Assembly: GCA_017501225.1 (NCBI GenBank) | Contig: JAFVXH010000009.1 | Coordinates: 33,980 to 97,979 of the forward strand | Origin: Clostridia bacterium | Lineage (GTDB): Bacteria > Bacillota > Clostridia > Oscillospirales > CAG-272 | Direction of reading: 5' to 3' | DNA length: 64,000 bases | In this document: positions 45,787 to 54,080 of the stretch, in pieces | Position numbering within the stretch: position 1 is the stretch's first letter | Layout of the letters: every line of letters starts with the position of its first letter | The notes under the pieces: generated by a model | What the model saw: the letters and a program-made list of their open reading frames with translations, nothing else | The model's database searches: none | Told to the model about the DNA's origin: nothing | Made by a program: the position numbers and the translations under genes

Positions 45787-47121
45787 ATGGATATAGCGTT
45801 ACAACTTTTATTACAGCTTGTTCTGATTTTACTGAACGCATTTTTTGCCGCGACCGAGATCGCGGTGATTTCCCTGAACGAAAAGAAGCTGAAAGCGCAG
45901 GCAGAGGACGGCGACAAAAAAGCCGTTCAGATGCTCAAGATCGTAGAGGATCCCACGCGCTTCTTGTCCACCATTCAGGTCGGTATTACCCTTGCGGGCT
46001 TTTTGGGCTCCGCTTTGGCTGCGGATAATTTCGCGGACCGTCTGGCCGCCTTCGTCATCAAGACGATTCCCGCATGGCAAAGTGCCCATGGCTTGATTCA
46101 GACGCTCTCTGTCATCGTCATTACCTTGGTCCTGTCCTACTTTACGCTGGTTCTGGGTGAGCTTGTTCCCAAGCGCCTTGCGATGAAGCACAAGGAAAAG
46201 CTTGCAGGTGCTGTGTGCGGTGTCATTTCCTTTTTGACCGTCGTGCTCATGCCCGTCATCGGATTTCTCAGCGTTTCCACCAACGTCGTGCTTCGCCTCT
46301 TTGGAGTGAATCCGCACGAGAAGGAGGAGAAGGTGTCCGAGGAGGACATCGTCATCATGCTGGACGCGGGCGTTGATGAGGGAACCTTCAAGGATGACGA
46401 TATCGAATACATCAAAAACGTTTTTAAGCTTGACCGTCTGACCGCTGCCGATATCATGACGCAGAGAAGCTCTCTGGTTGCGGTTTCGGAATCGGCAACC
46501 GACGATGAGCTTTTGGAGCTCATTGAGCGAGAAGGGTATTCCCGTATGCCCGTATTCTCGGAAAGCATTGACAATATCGTAGGCGTCCTTCACGCAAGAG
46601 ATTATCTGATCAACCGCGCAAAGGATGAGAAGAATTTTGAGGACGCTGTTTTCGAGCCTACCTTCATCCCCGAAAGCAAGCCGGTTGACACGCTGTTCCA
46701 GGAGATGCAGGAGAATCACACCCACATGGTTATCGTGGTCAACGAGTACGGCTTCGTTTCGGGCATCGTGACCATGGAGGATATTCTCGAGGAGCTGGTC
46801 GGCGAGATCTGGGACGAAAAGGACGAGGCGATCGAGGCCATCACGCAGACCAAGGATGGAAGCTACACGGTTTTGCCGAGTGTTTCCATTGAGGAGTTCT
46901 TTGCGTACTTTGAATTGGATCCCGACGAGGATATTCAGTCCATCACCGTTAACGGATGGCTGACCGAGCATTTCGGCAATATTCCCGAGGTCGGAGATTC
47001 CTTTGATTACCACGGACTTACCATTGAGGTTTCCCAGGCTGACGAGATGATGGCGCAGGAGCTGACCGTTACTCTCCGCGAGGAGGAAGCAGCAGAGGAA
47101 GCAGATCAGGAAAACGAATAA
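45787..47121 (+). CDS. CNNM/CorC (HlyC/CorC) family membrane protein with CBS domains
   Basis: 444 residues. The N-terminal DUF21/CNNM membrane domain (about 1-190) begins with the ALQLLLQLVLILLNAFFAATE helix and includes LVLGELVPKRLAMKHKEKL. It is followed by two CBS domains (about 205-330; MTQRSSLVAVSESATDDELL, HTHMVIVVNEYGFVSGIVT) and a C-terminal CorC/HlyC domain (about 345-430). Members are Mg2+ efflux/transport proteins in several bacteria. The hemolysin label is historical. A strong terminator follows. Confidence 0.9.
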   Translation: MDIALQLLLQLVLILLNAFFAATEIAVISLNEKKLKAQAEDGDKKAVQMLKIVEDPTRFLSTIQVGITLAGFLGSALAADNFADRLAAFVIKTIPAWQSAHGLIQTLSVIVITLVLSYFTLVLGELVPKRLAMKHKEKLAGAVCGVISFLTVVLMPVIGFLSVSTNVVLRLFGVNPHEKEEKVSEEDIVIMLDAGVDEGTFKDDDIEYIKNVFKLDRLTAADIMTQRSSLVAVSESATDDELLELIEREGYSRMPVFSESIDNIVGVLHARDYLINRAKDEKNFEDAVFEPTFIPESKPVDTLFQEMQENHTHMVIVVNEYGFVSGIVTMEDILEELVGEIWDEKDEAIEAITQTKDGSYTVLPSVSIEEFFAYFELDPDEDIQSITVNGWLTEHFGNIPEVGDSFDYHGLTIEVSQADEMMAQELTVTLREEEAAEEADQENE

Positions 47122-47132
47122 TCCCGAACGGG

Positions 47133-47171
47133 AGGATCGCCACCGGGCAATCGGTGGCGATCCTTTTTTTA
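47133..47171 (+). terminator. Terminator after the CNNM/CorC gene
   Basis: AGGATCGCCACC pairs with GGTGGCGATCCT around an 8-nt loop, followed by TTTTTTT. Confidence 0.92.
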
Positions 47172-47291
47172 GCCTTGCTTCTATGTATCGTGCCTCTCTC
47201 AAAAAGGTAGGAAGTGGACTATTTATAGAAAAAAATAACGTTTTTTCAATATAAATATCAAAATCATACTACCATTTATAAAAATTGACCA

Positions 47292-47320
47292 TTGAATACG
47301 GGGATAAAATCGTTTATAAT
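47292..47320 (+). promoter_or_regulatory. Promoter of the aminotransferase cluster
   Basis: TTGAAT (47292-47297), 17-bp spacer, TATAAT (47315-47320). Confidence 0.65.
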
Positions 47321-47379
47321 GATACTGTAACAGGCTGTTCCTCAAGGGGACGGTCAAAAAAGCAAAACGAGGTGTTAAC

Positions 47380-48711
47380 ATGGAAAAGAAATTAGCGCTT
47401 TTGGGCGGAACTCCCGTCGTGCAGGAGCAGTTTCCGGAATCGCTCTTCAAATGGCCCATTATTACAAAAGAGGATGAAGATGCGGCGCTTGATGTTATCC
47501 GCAACAACCTCTACTCTCTGAACGGTATTACGGAGAAATTTCAGGAGGAATTCGCCGCATGGCAGGGAACGGAATACGCGGTTGCGTTCTGCAACGGTAC
47601 GATGTCCCTGGCGGCTGCAATGTTTGCTATCGGTCTTGGTGCGGGGGATGAGATCATTTGTCCGACCAAAACCTATTGGGCAAGCATTACGGGCGCTGCC
47701 AATCTCGGTGCGACTGCTGTATTCTGCAACATCAACGAGATGCTGAGCATGGATCCGAACGACATCGAGCGTTGCATCACCCCCAACACCAAGGCGATCA
47801 TGGTAGTCCACTACGTGGGATATCCTTGCGACATGGACGCTATTATGCCCATCGCGAAGAAGTATAACCTGAAGGTGATCGAGGACGTTTCTCACGCACA
47901 GGGCGGTCTTTACAAGGGCAAGAAGCTCGGTACCTTCGGTGACGTAGCGGCAATGTCCCTGATGAGCATGAAATCCTTTGCGGCAGGTGAGCTTGGTATT
48001 CTGGTTACCGATAACAGAAGATATTACGAGAGAGCGCTGGCTTACGCGCACTACGACAGAAACAATGCGAAGTACATCACCGAGAGCGAGGAGCTTGCTC
48101 CTTACTTCAACCTGCCGCTTGGCGGTGTCAAGGGCAGAGCAAATCAGCTTTGCACGGCTCTTGCAAGAGTCCAGCTGAAGTATTACGATGAAAGATGCGC
48201 AGAGATCAGAAAGGCAATGAACTATTTCTGGGATCTGCTCGAGGGTGAGAAGGGCATTTACGCCATCCGCGTGGACGAATCCACCGGATCGAACATGGCG
48301 GGCTGGTATTCGCCTCTCGGCGGTTACCGTCCCGAGGAATTGGGAGGACTTGCTCCTGATAAATTCTGCGAGGCTGTCAGAGCCGAGCTCGCGGGTCACA
48401 GAGTGTGCTTCCCCGGCGGAAACCTCTGCCTGCACACGCACAATCTCTTCAAGGATTACGACGCATACAATCTGGGCAAGCCCACCCGCGTCGCGTTCAA
48501 CAGCAGAGATGTAAGAGAGGAAGACGAAAAGTGCCGTCCCTCCGAGCAGATCTGTTGCGTTTCCGTTCCGTGGTTCAAGCACTATGATACCAAGTGGATC
48601 GAGCTGTATGCGGCTGCATACAAGAAGGTCATCGCGAACTACCGTGAGCTTTTGGAAGAGGAAGACGCTACGAAGAACAAGGGCGGCCGTTGGCACGGAA
48701 CGACGGACTAA
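47380..48711 (+). CDS. DegT/DnrJ/EryC1/StrS-type PLP aminotransferase
   Basis: 443 residues. N-terminal LALLGGTPVV and FKWPIITKEDEDAAL are typical of the group acting on keto-sugars or keto-inositols. AFCNGTMSLAAAM forms part of the PLP pocket, VIEDVSHAQGG carries the PLP-contacting Asp, and SLMSMKSFAAGELG carries the Schiff-base Lys. The substrate is unknown. Codon use is slightly less GC-rich (more AGA) than in neighbours. It is followed by an AraC regulator, a Gfo/Idh/MocA oxidoreductase and an amidohydrolase on the same strand, suggesting amino-sugar or amino-cyclitol conversion (inference). The start follows ACGAGGTGTTAAC. Confidence 0.85.
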   Translation: MEKKLALLGGTPVVQEQFPESLFKWPIITKEDEDAALDVIRNNLYSLNGITEKFQEEFAAWQGTEYAVAFCNGTMSLAAAMFAIGLGAGDEIICPTKTYWASITGAANLGATAVFCNINEMLSMDPNDIERCITPNTKAIMVVHYVGYPCDMDAIMPIAKKYNLKVIEDVSHAQGGLYKGKKLGTFGDVAAMSLMSMKSFAAGELGILVTDNRRYYERALAYAHYDRNNAKYITESEELAPYFNLPLGGVKGRANQLCTALARVQLKYYDERCAEIRKAMNYFWDLLEGEKGIYAIRVDESTGSNMAGWYSPLGGYRPEELGGLAPDKFCEAVRAELAGHRVCFPGGNLCLHTHNLFKDYDAYNLGKPTRVAFNSRDVREEDEKCRPSEQICCVSVPWFKHYDTKWIELYAAAYKKVIANYRELLEEEDATKNKGGRWHGTTD

Positions 48712-48731
48712 AACAAAAAACAATCGGCTTT

Positions 48732-48759
48732 TCGGCGGGTGAATCACATCATCCGCCGA
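48732..48759 (+). other. Stem-loop between aminotransferase and AraC genes
   Basis: TCGGCGGGTGA pairs with TCATCCGCCGA, one G-U pair; no T-run. A possible mRNA processing or stability element. Confidence 0.45.
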
Positions 48760-48793
48760 TCAGCCAATTATTGATGGGAAAGGAGAAATCAGG

Positions 48794-49777
48794 ATGCCAT
48801 TTTCGGAAGAACCCCAATACGATAAAATTATAACCAATGATTCGACGTCCTTCTTTCTCTGTAAGCTTAACAAAAAAATTTACGATCAGACCAAATACGT
48901 CATGTCCTGGCACGAGCAGGTGGAGATCAAGTATATCATTTCAGGCTCGGTCAACATTGAGATCGGAACCGAGGTGTTCTCGGCGCAGCCGGGCGATATT
49001 GTCATCGTCAATCCCTACGAATACCATACAACGCGTGTGGTATCCGGCAAGGAGGCAGTGTACCATCTTTTGTGCGTGGATATCTCGAAATATACGGTGG
49101 GAAGCTTTTTTGATAAATACTTTGCGCCGTACACGAGCGGAGAATTCCGCTTCCGCAATCTGATCCGAAACGATCCGACGGTAAAGGATGCCGTTCTGGA
49201 GCTTTTCTCCTCCTTTGAGGGGGAGGGGGATCCTTTGATGTCCTGGGGAATTTTTATCAAGCTGTTTTCTTTGCTTTGTCAGCGTAGCAAGGATGACAGC
49301 GTGGCGCTGACTGTCAGCGATAAGTATTCCATGAGAAAGCGCGAGCTGGTTCAGACGGCGCTTTCCCATATTCACACCAATTTTCAGAATCCAATCAAGA
49401 TCGGCGATATCGCGCAAAAATGCTATATGAGCGAGGCGCATTTCTGCCGTGTTTTTAAGCAGCTTACGGGAGATACACCGGTTTCCTATATCAATAAATA
49501 CCGCATCAACAAGGCGGCGGTGCTTCTGACCGATTCCAGCCTTTCCATCAAGGAGAGCGCTGCTCGCGTGGGCTTCCACGATGAAACTTACTTCCTCAAG
49601 AGCTTTAAGAAATACAAGGGAATGTCCCCCTCTGCCTATATCAGTCGGCAGGAGGAATTGAAGAAGCAAGCGCAAAAGCCGACGGGATCCTTTTCTCAGG
49701 AGCTTTCCGCAAGGCTTGAGGATACGATCAATGTGCAAAATACGAGAACGGAGGTTGACAATGAACCCTTCTTGTGA
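48794..49777 (+). CDS. AraC-family regulator with N-terminal cupin
   Basis: 327 residues. A cupin sensor (about 30-110; KYIISGSVNIEIGTEVFSAQPGDIVIVNPYEYH) is followed by a two-HTH AraC domain (about 190-290; IGDIAQKCYMSEAHFCRVFKQLTGDTPVSYINKYR split by a turn, then ESAARVGFHDETYFLKSFKKYKG). The cupin suggests a sugar-like ligand. The C-terminal 35 residues are unstructured. It overlaps the oxidoreductase gene by 17 bases, so the two are co-expressed and it probably regulates this cluster. Confidence 0.9.
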   Translation: MPFSEEPQYDKIITNDSTSFFLCKLNKKIYDQTKYVMSWHEQVEIKYIISGSVNIEIGTEVFSAQPGDIVIVNPYEYHTTRVVSGKEAVYHLLCVDISKYTVGSFFDKYFAPYTSGEFRFRNLIRNDPTVKDAVLELFSSFEGEGDPLMSWGIFIKLFSLLCQRSKDDSVALTVSDKYSMRKRELVQTALSHIHTNFQNPIKIGDIAQKCYMSEAHFCRVFKQLTGDTPVSYINKYRINKAAVLLTDSSLSIKESAARVGFHDETYFLKSFKKYKGMSPSAYISRQEELKKQAQKPTGSFSQELSARLEDTINVQNTRTEVDNEPFL

Positions 49778-50819
49778 TATGATAGAGAATGGTACGAAGA
49801 AGGAAGTCGGTTTTGGCATTGTCGGCTGCGGTGTCATTATGGAATGGCACGCGGCGGCGATCAAGGCCGCTAACGGAGGACGTCTGGTTGGCATTACCGA
49901 CGTCAACGTTGAGAGAGCCCGGAGTGTTGCCGAGCAATATGGAGTCAAGGCGTATGCCACTGTGGAGGAGCTTTTGACAGATGACGCCATCGATGCGGTC
50001 TGTATCTGCACGCCCAGCGGCTTCCACGCAAGCATTGCTATGAAGGTGATCAAGGCTGGGAAGAACGTCATGATCGAAAAGCCGCTTGCGATCAAGACCG
50101 AGGATTGCAAGGCCTTGATCGCGGCTGCCAAGGAGAGCGGCGTTTGCGCGAGTGTGATCTCGCAGAACCGTTTTACCGACACCATTCAGGAGCTGCGCAG
50201 GATCGTGCAGGAGGGAAGACTCGGTAAGATCATCACGGTCGACCTTTTGATGAAGTTCTTCCGCTCGCAGGAATATTACGATTCCAGCAATTGGAGGGGC
50301 ACGTGGGCATTGGACGGCGGCTCCTTGATGAACCAAGGCATTCACGGCGTTGATTTTATGATCTACGTATTGGGCAACGTCAAGAGCGTCTATGCGTATG
50401 CGCGCACGCTGGCGCACGATATGGAGGCGGAGGATACCGCGTGTGCGGTCGTGGAATTCGAGAACGGCGCACTCGGTGTAATACAAAGCACCACGGCGAT
50501 CTATGAGGGACTCCCCCGTTCGCTCACCATTGCGGGCACGAAGGGAACCATCACCGTCAAGGGTGACGAGATCGAAAACGTCAACATTGCCGATTATGAG
50601 GTTGCATTGAAGGTTGGAAGCCGTGCGCATGAGAAGAGCTTTGCACATCCCACCCATATCGGTTACGAGGGGCATACCTTCCAGATTCAGGATTTCATCG
50701 ACGCGATCCGTGAAGGGCGCGATCCGCTGGTCACCCTGGAGGATGCAAGCCGTGCCGTTGCCTTCATCAATGCGGTCTATGAATCTTCGCGTACCGGTAA
50801 GCAGGTTTTCTTGAACTGA
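49761..50819 (+). CDS. Gfo/Idh/MocA-family oxidoreductase
   Basis: 352-residue NAD(P)-dependent dehydrogenase of sugars or inositols. Rossmann loop GFGIVGCGVIMEWHAAAI, then CTPSGFHASIAMKVIKAGKNVMIEKPLAI with the conserved EKP, and the substrate helix GGSLMNQGIHGVDFMIYVLG with the catalytic His. The C-terminal domain closes with YESSRTGKQVFLN. ATG at 49761 has GGAGG six bases upstream, inside the end of the AraC gene; an in-frame ATG 15 codons earlier has no ribosome site. The exact substrate is not predictable. Confidence 0.9.
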   Translation: MNPSCDMIENGTKKEVGFGIVGCGVIMEWHAAAIKAANGGRLVGITDVNVERARSVAEQYGVKAYATVEELLTDDAIDAVCICTPSGFHASIAMKVIKAGKNVMIEKPLAIKTEDCKALIAAAKESGVCASVISQNRFTDTIQELRRIVQEGRLGKIITVDLLMKFFRSQEYYDSSNWRGTWALDGGSLMNQGIHGVDFMIYVLGNVKSVYAYARTLAHDMEAEDTACAVVEFENGALGVIQSTTAIYEGLPRSLTIAGTKGTITVKGDEIENVNIADYEVALKVGSRAHEKSFAHPTHIGYEGHTFQIQDFIDAIREGRDPLVTLEDASRAVAFINAVYESSRTGKQVFLN

Positions 50820-50852
50820 AATAACCATATACAAATCAGGAGGATTCCGATC

Positions 50853-51734
50853 ATGATTATCGACGCACACAACCACCCCGATTGGTTAAATTGCGACTTT
50901 GACGCGTTTATCCGCAATATGAATGAATGCGGCATTGACAAGACGTGGCTTCTGACGTGGGAGATGCCGATGACTGAGGCGCCGGTCACGGGCGGCCTGT
51001 CGGGCTTGCCCCTTTCCACCTCTGACCGTCAGTCTACCGTTGCCATTCCGTTCTCCCGTGTGCTCAGCTATGCGGAGCGTGCGCCCGAGCGATTTATCCT
51101 TGGCTATGCGCCCGATCCCAGACGTCCTGAGGCAATCGCTTGTCTGAAGAGTGCGGTCGATATCTACAACGTACAGGTTTGCGGTGAGGTGAAGCTTCGC
51201 ATGCATTATGACAATCCCGACGCAGTGGAATTGTTCCGTGCCTGCGGCGATCTCGGTCTTCCCGTAACTCTGCATTTCGATTATCCCGAGGCGAATACCT
51301 ACTGTCCCGATCACAACCGCCGCACCTGGTGGTACGGTGGCGCCATCGAAAACCTGGAGCATTTGCTTCAGCTTTGTCCCAAGACCAATTTCTTAGGACA
51401 CGCTCCCGGCTTCTGGGGACACATTTCGGGCGACGATCTGGCAAGAACGGTCGCTTATCCCAAGGGACCCGTCCTTCCGGGCGGAAAGATCGAGGAGCTT
51501 TTGACCAAGTATCCCAATCTTTATTGTGATATGTCGGCAGGCTCTGCAAGAATCGCGCTGTCGCGTGATATGGACTATTCCTATGCACTGATCAACCGTT
51601 TCTCCGACAGATTCCTCTATGCAAGAGATTGCTTTGACAACGAACACCGAGAGCTGATCGAGAAATTCAACTTCTCCCCCGAGGTCAAAGAAGCGATCTA
51701 CTCGGGCAACGCACTCCGCCTGATCCGCAAATAA
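50853..51734 (+). CDS. Amidohydrolase family protein
   Basis: 293 residues. N-terminal IIDAHNHPDW carries the first metal motif; later motifs are GEVKLRMHYDNPDA, LHFDYPEA, LGHAPGFWGH and YARDCFDNEH. It is divergent from the amidohydrolase at 36063, with HNH in place of HCH and an extra His-rich turn. It lies 33 bp after the oxidoreductase with AGGAGGATTCC as ribosome site and ends the rightward cluster. Confidence 0.8.
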   Translation: MIIDAHNHPDWLNCDFDAFIRNMNECGIDKTWLLTWEMPMTEAPVTGGLSGLPLSTSDRQSTVAIPFSRVLSYAERAPERFILGYAPDPRRPEAIACLKSAVDIYNVQVCGEVKLRMHYDNPDAVELFRACGDLGLPVTLHFDYPEANTYCPDHNRRTWWYGGAIENLEHLLQLCPKTNFLGHAPGFWGHISGDDLARTVAYPKGPVLPGGKIEELLTKYPNLYCDMSAGSARIALSRDMDYSYALINRFSDRFLYARDCFDNEHRELIEKFNFSPEVKEAIYSGNALRLIRK

Positions 51735-51749
51735 CAACAAAATAAAAAC

Positions 51750-51785
51750 GCGCTGTCACCAAACGGTGACAGCGCTTTTCTTTTG
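51750..51785. terminator. Bidirectional terminator between convergent sugar clusters
   Basis: GCGCTGTCACC (51750-51760) pairs with GGTGACAGCGC (51765-51775). TTTTCTTTT follows on the + strand and a T-rich run (AAAATAAAAA complement) on the - strand. Confidence 0.9.
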
Positions 51786-51791
51786 TCGGCA

Positions 51792-52496
51792 TCAGATGCC
51801 GTGAACCTCATTCCAGGTTTTGCGCAGGGTATAGAGCATTTCCTCGGCGGCTGCCTCGGGATCGGCTGCCTTCATGACACCGCTGGTGCAGCCCGTTGCA
51901 AGCGCTCCTGCGCGGATGACGTTTGCAACGTCGTCGGGACCGGAGATCCCCGCGCCCTGAAGCACCATGATGTCAGGGTTGATCTTGCGCACGGCTTCGA
52001 TGGTTGCCTTGACGTATCCCATGTCACTGGCAACACCCGTGCCGATCAGATCGGTGGGCTCCGCTACGATGAGATTGGGACCCATCTCGGCAATGAGGCG
52101 GATCTCCTCCACGGTGTCAGCGCAAACGATGGTAGCAAGTCCTACCTCGTCCGCACGTGCGATGGCAAGCTTGACCTCGTCCAAGGTCAGCTTCTTCTCG
52201 GCGTGGTTGAGCATCACGCCGACAGCACCCGCTTCCTTGATTGCCTCGGGAAGCACGCTTCCAAGACCTCTTCCGGGAACCAAGGAATCCATATGCTGTG
52301 CATAGACGTGGATGCGCTCGGTATTCTCGGCAAGCAGACGGATATCGGTGTACTGCGGCGTGACGATGACGTCAAGGTCATACTTGTCCGCGATCCGATC
52401 GACTGCCTTTGCCAGCTTCAGCATTCTCTCTCCCCACATAAAGCACTTGGGGCCGATCTCAAAATAGGGAGCTCTGATTTTATAATTCTGATACAT
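51792..52496 (-). CDS. Archaeal-type triosephosphate isomerase homologue
   Basis: 234 residues, shorter than the roughly 250 of bacterial TpiA, and patterned like archaeal TIM. It has NYKIRAPYFEIG with the catalytic Lys, VTPQYTDIRLLAENTERIHVYAQHMD, GVMLNHAEKK with the catalytic His, VAEPTDLIGTG with the catalytic Glu, and the phosphate loops GAGISGPDD and ATGCTSGVMKA. It is the last gene of a leftward set with an FGGY kinase, which suggests it isomerises a kinase-made sugar phosphate and may not be the glycolytic enzyme. Erythrulose-phosphate-type isomerases are a known precedent for TIM homologues beside sugar kinases. Confidence 0.85.
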   Translation of the reverse strand: MYQNYKIRAPYFEIGPKCFMWGERMLKLAKAVDRIADKYDLDVIVTPQYTDIRLLAENTERIHVYAQHMDSLVPGRGLGSVLPEAIKEAGAVGVMLNHAEKKLTLDEVKLAIARADEVGLATIVCADTVEEIRLIAEMGPNLIVAEPTDLIGTGVASDMGYVKATIEAVRKINPDIMVLQGAGISGPDDVANVIRAGALATGCTSGVMKAADPEAAAEEMLYTLRKTWNEVHGI

Positions 52497-52560
52497 GTTC
52501 GTGTTACGGTCGCAAGGACCTGTCCTTCCTTTGCAAGCAGGGGCTGCTTGTGTAAAATTA

Positions 52561-53991
52561 TCAGTTCAATTTGTTGTCAAGTTCACAAAAACGCGCAAAG
52601 CCCTCGGTGTAGTCCGTGCCGTCGGGCGAATATTTCCGGTCCGCCTTGACCATTGCGCGTACGGCATCCTCAATCGAAGGGTAGATACCAAGACCGACCG
52701 ACGCGAATGCGGCGCAGCCAAGACAAGCGGTTTCGCTCTCCGACAGAGTAAAGAGGGTTCTGCCCGTGACGTCAGCCTTCATCTGTGCCCAAAGCGGGCT
52801 GGACGCGCCGCCGCCGGTGATACGGATCTCTCTGACCTCGTCGGCACCTACGTAATCGAGGTTTTGCTTCAGGGTATATGCAACCGCCTCCATAATGGCT
52901 CTGGCGAAGTGTCCTCTCGTGTGAGCAAGCGTCAGTCCCGAGAAGGTCGCGGTCGCCAAGGGGTTATATTTTGGCATGGTGGAGCCGCAGAAGTAGGGAA
53001 GCACCGTCAGTCCCTCACAGCCCGCGGGAATCTCCTTTGCCAACAGGTCAAGCTCCTTGAAGGAGAATTGCTCCGCAAGATTGTTGCGGAACCATTTGAG
53101 TGCCATTCCCGCGGTCGAGGACCACAGGATCAGGCAATATTTGTCACCAATGGCGTGCAGGTGGCAGGGAACGATGCTGTCCGCGCGGTAGGGAGGCATA
53201 CGGTCGGTCATGACACAGATCGCCATGATGGTTCCCGTCATTTCGCTGATGATGCTGTTTTGGACGCATCCGGCACCAACCGTGCCCGCGATCTGATCCA
53301 GCGCACCGCTGACGACAGCAGCACCCTTGTAATTGCCAACGACTGTTGCGGAGGGAACGATCCTCGGGAGCATCTTAGGAGTGATGCCGAGAAATTCCAG
53401 CATCCCGTCCCACCAAGCCTTTTTGGTGACGTCAAAGTAGATGGTGGAGGACTGCACCGTCGGCTCGCTGACAAAGCTACCCGTCAGGTGATAGAGCACC
53501 CAATCCTCCAAAAGGAAGATCTTTTTGACCTTGGAGAAGATTTCGGGGCGGTTGCGGCGCAGCCAAAGGATCTTGGACGCAGGCCACCCTGCGGTAATCT
53601 CGGGTTGTCCCGTGACGGCATAGACCTTTTCATTTCCAAAGCGTTCGCGAATGCTTTCCGCCTCCTCCTGCGCGCGATTGTCCAGCCAGACGATCGCAGG
53701 GCACAGCGGTGTTCCGTCCTCATCGGTAAAGATCAGCGTTTCTCCTTGCGTATCCACCGAGATCGCGTCGAGCGTGCCGCATTCCTGCGTCAGCTCGTCA
53801 ATGACCTCGTCACACATCCGCAGATAGGCGTTGGCATCAAATTCAATGAAATCGCCCACGGTATCCAGTGTGTAGTCGCGGCTTTTCAGAGCAAGACGCG
53901 TGCCGTTTTCATCGAATACCGCCGCCTTGAGCGAGGTCGTTCCGATATCAATGCCAAGCAGACGGTAGCCGTTCCGTTTTTTTGGAGCCAT
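52561..53991 (-). CDS. FGGY-family carbohydrate kinase
   Basis: 476 residues, xylulokinase-like. N-terminal GIDIGTTSLKAAVFDENG is the phosphate-1 loop. SVDTQGETLIFTDEDGTPLCPAIVWLDNR and ALDQIAGTVGAG (catalytic Asp) follow, then C-terminal ITGGGASSPLWAQMKADVTGR (adenosine motif). The sugar is not predictable. ATG at 53991 is seven bases after GGAGG; an in-frame ATG 12 codons upstream falls in an intergenic hairpin. It lies 64 bp before the TIM homologue and 89 bp after the nagB-like gene. Confidence 0.9.
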   Translation of the reverse strand: MAPKKRNGYRLLGIDIGTTSLKAAVFDENGTRLALKSRDYTLDTVGDFIEFDANAYLRMCDEVIDELTQECGTLDAISVDTQGETLIFTDEDGTPLCPAIVWLDNRAQEEAESIRERFGNEKVYAVTGQPEITAGWPASKILWLRRNRPEIFSKVKKIFLLEDWVLYHLTGSFVSEPTVQSSTIYFDVTKKAWWDGMLEFLGITPKMLPRIVPSATVVGNYKGAAVVSGALDQIAGTVGAGCVQNSIISEMTGTIMAICVMTDRMPPYRADSIVPCHLHAIGDKYCLILWSSTAGMALKWFRNNLAEQFSFKELDLLAKEIPAGCEGLTVLPYFCGSTMPKYNPLATATFSGLTLAHTRGHFARAIMEAVAYTLKQNLDYVGADEVREIRITGGGASSPLWAQMKADVTGRTLFTLSESETACLGCAAFASVGLGIYPSIEDAVRAMVKADRKYSPDGTDYTEGFARFCELDNKLN

Positions 53992-54018
53992 TGAAATTCC
54001 TCCTTGCGTGAATTTGGG

Positions 54019-54062
54019 AATAGGCAAAGCAGAGATCCTTGCGGATTTCCGCTTTGCCTATT
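54019..54062. other. Long stem-loop between nagB-like and kinase genes
   Basis: AATAGGCAAAGC (54019-54030) pairs with GCTTTGCCTATT (54051-54062), with a nested GATCC/GGATT hairpin. There is no convincing T-run on the - strand, so it may be a processing or partial attenuation site within the operon. Confidence 0.5.
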
Positions 54063-54080
54063 TTCCGTTACGTTATCGGA

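Noticed and set aside
47370..47380. GTTAACA just before the aminotransferase gene, resembling the TetR dyad half
   Set aside because: Only a half-site, embedded in the ribosome site and start codon context; probably chance.
52495..53994. 499-codon + strand frame opposite the FGGY kinase
   Set aside because: Kinase motifs and ribosome site are on the - strand; this is an antisense shadow.
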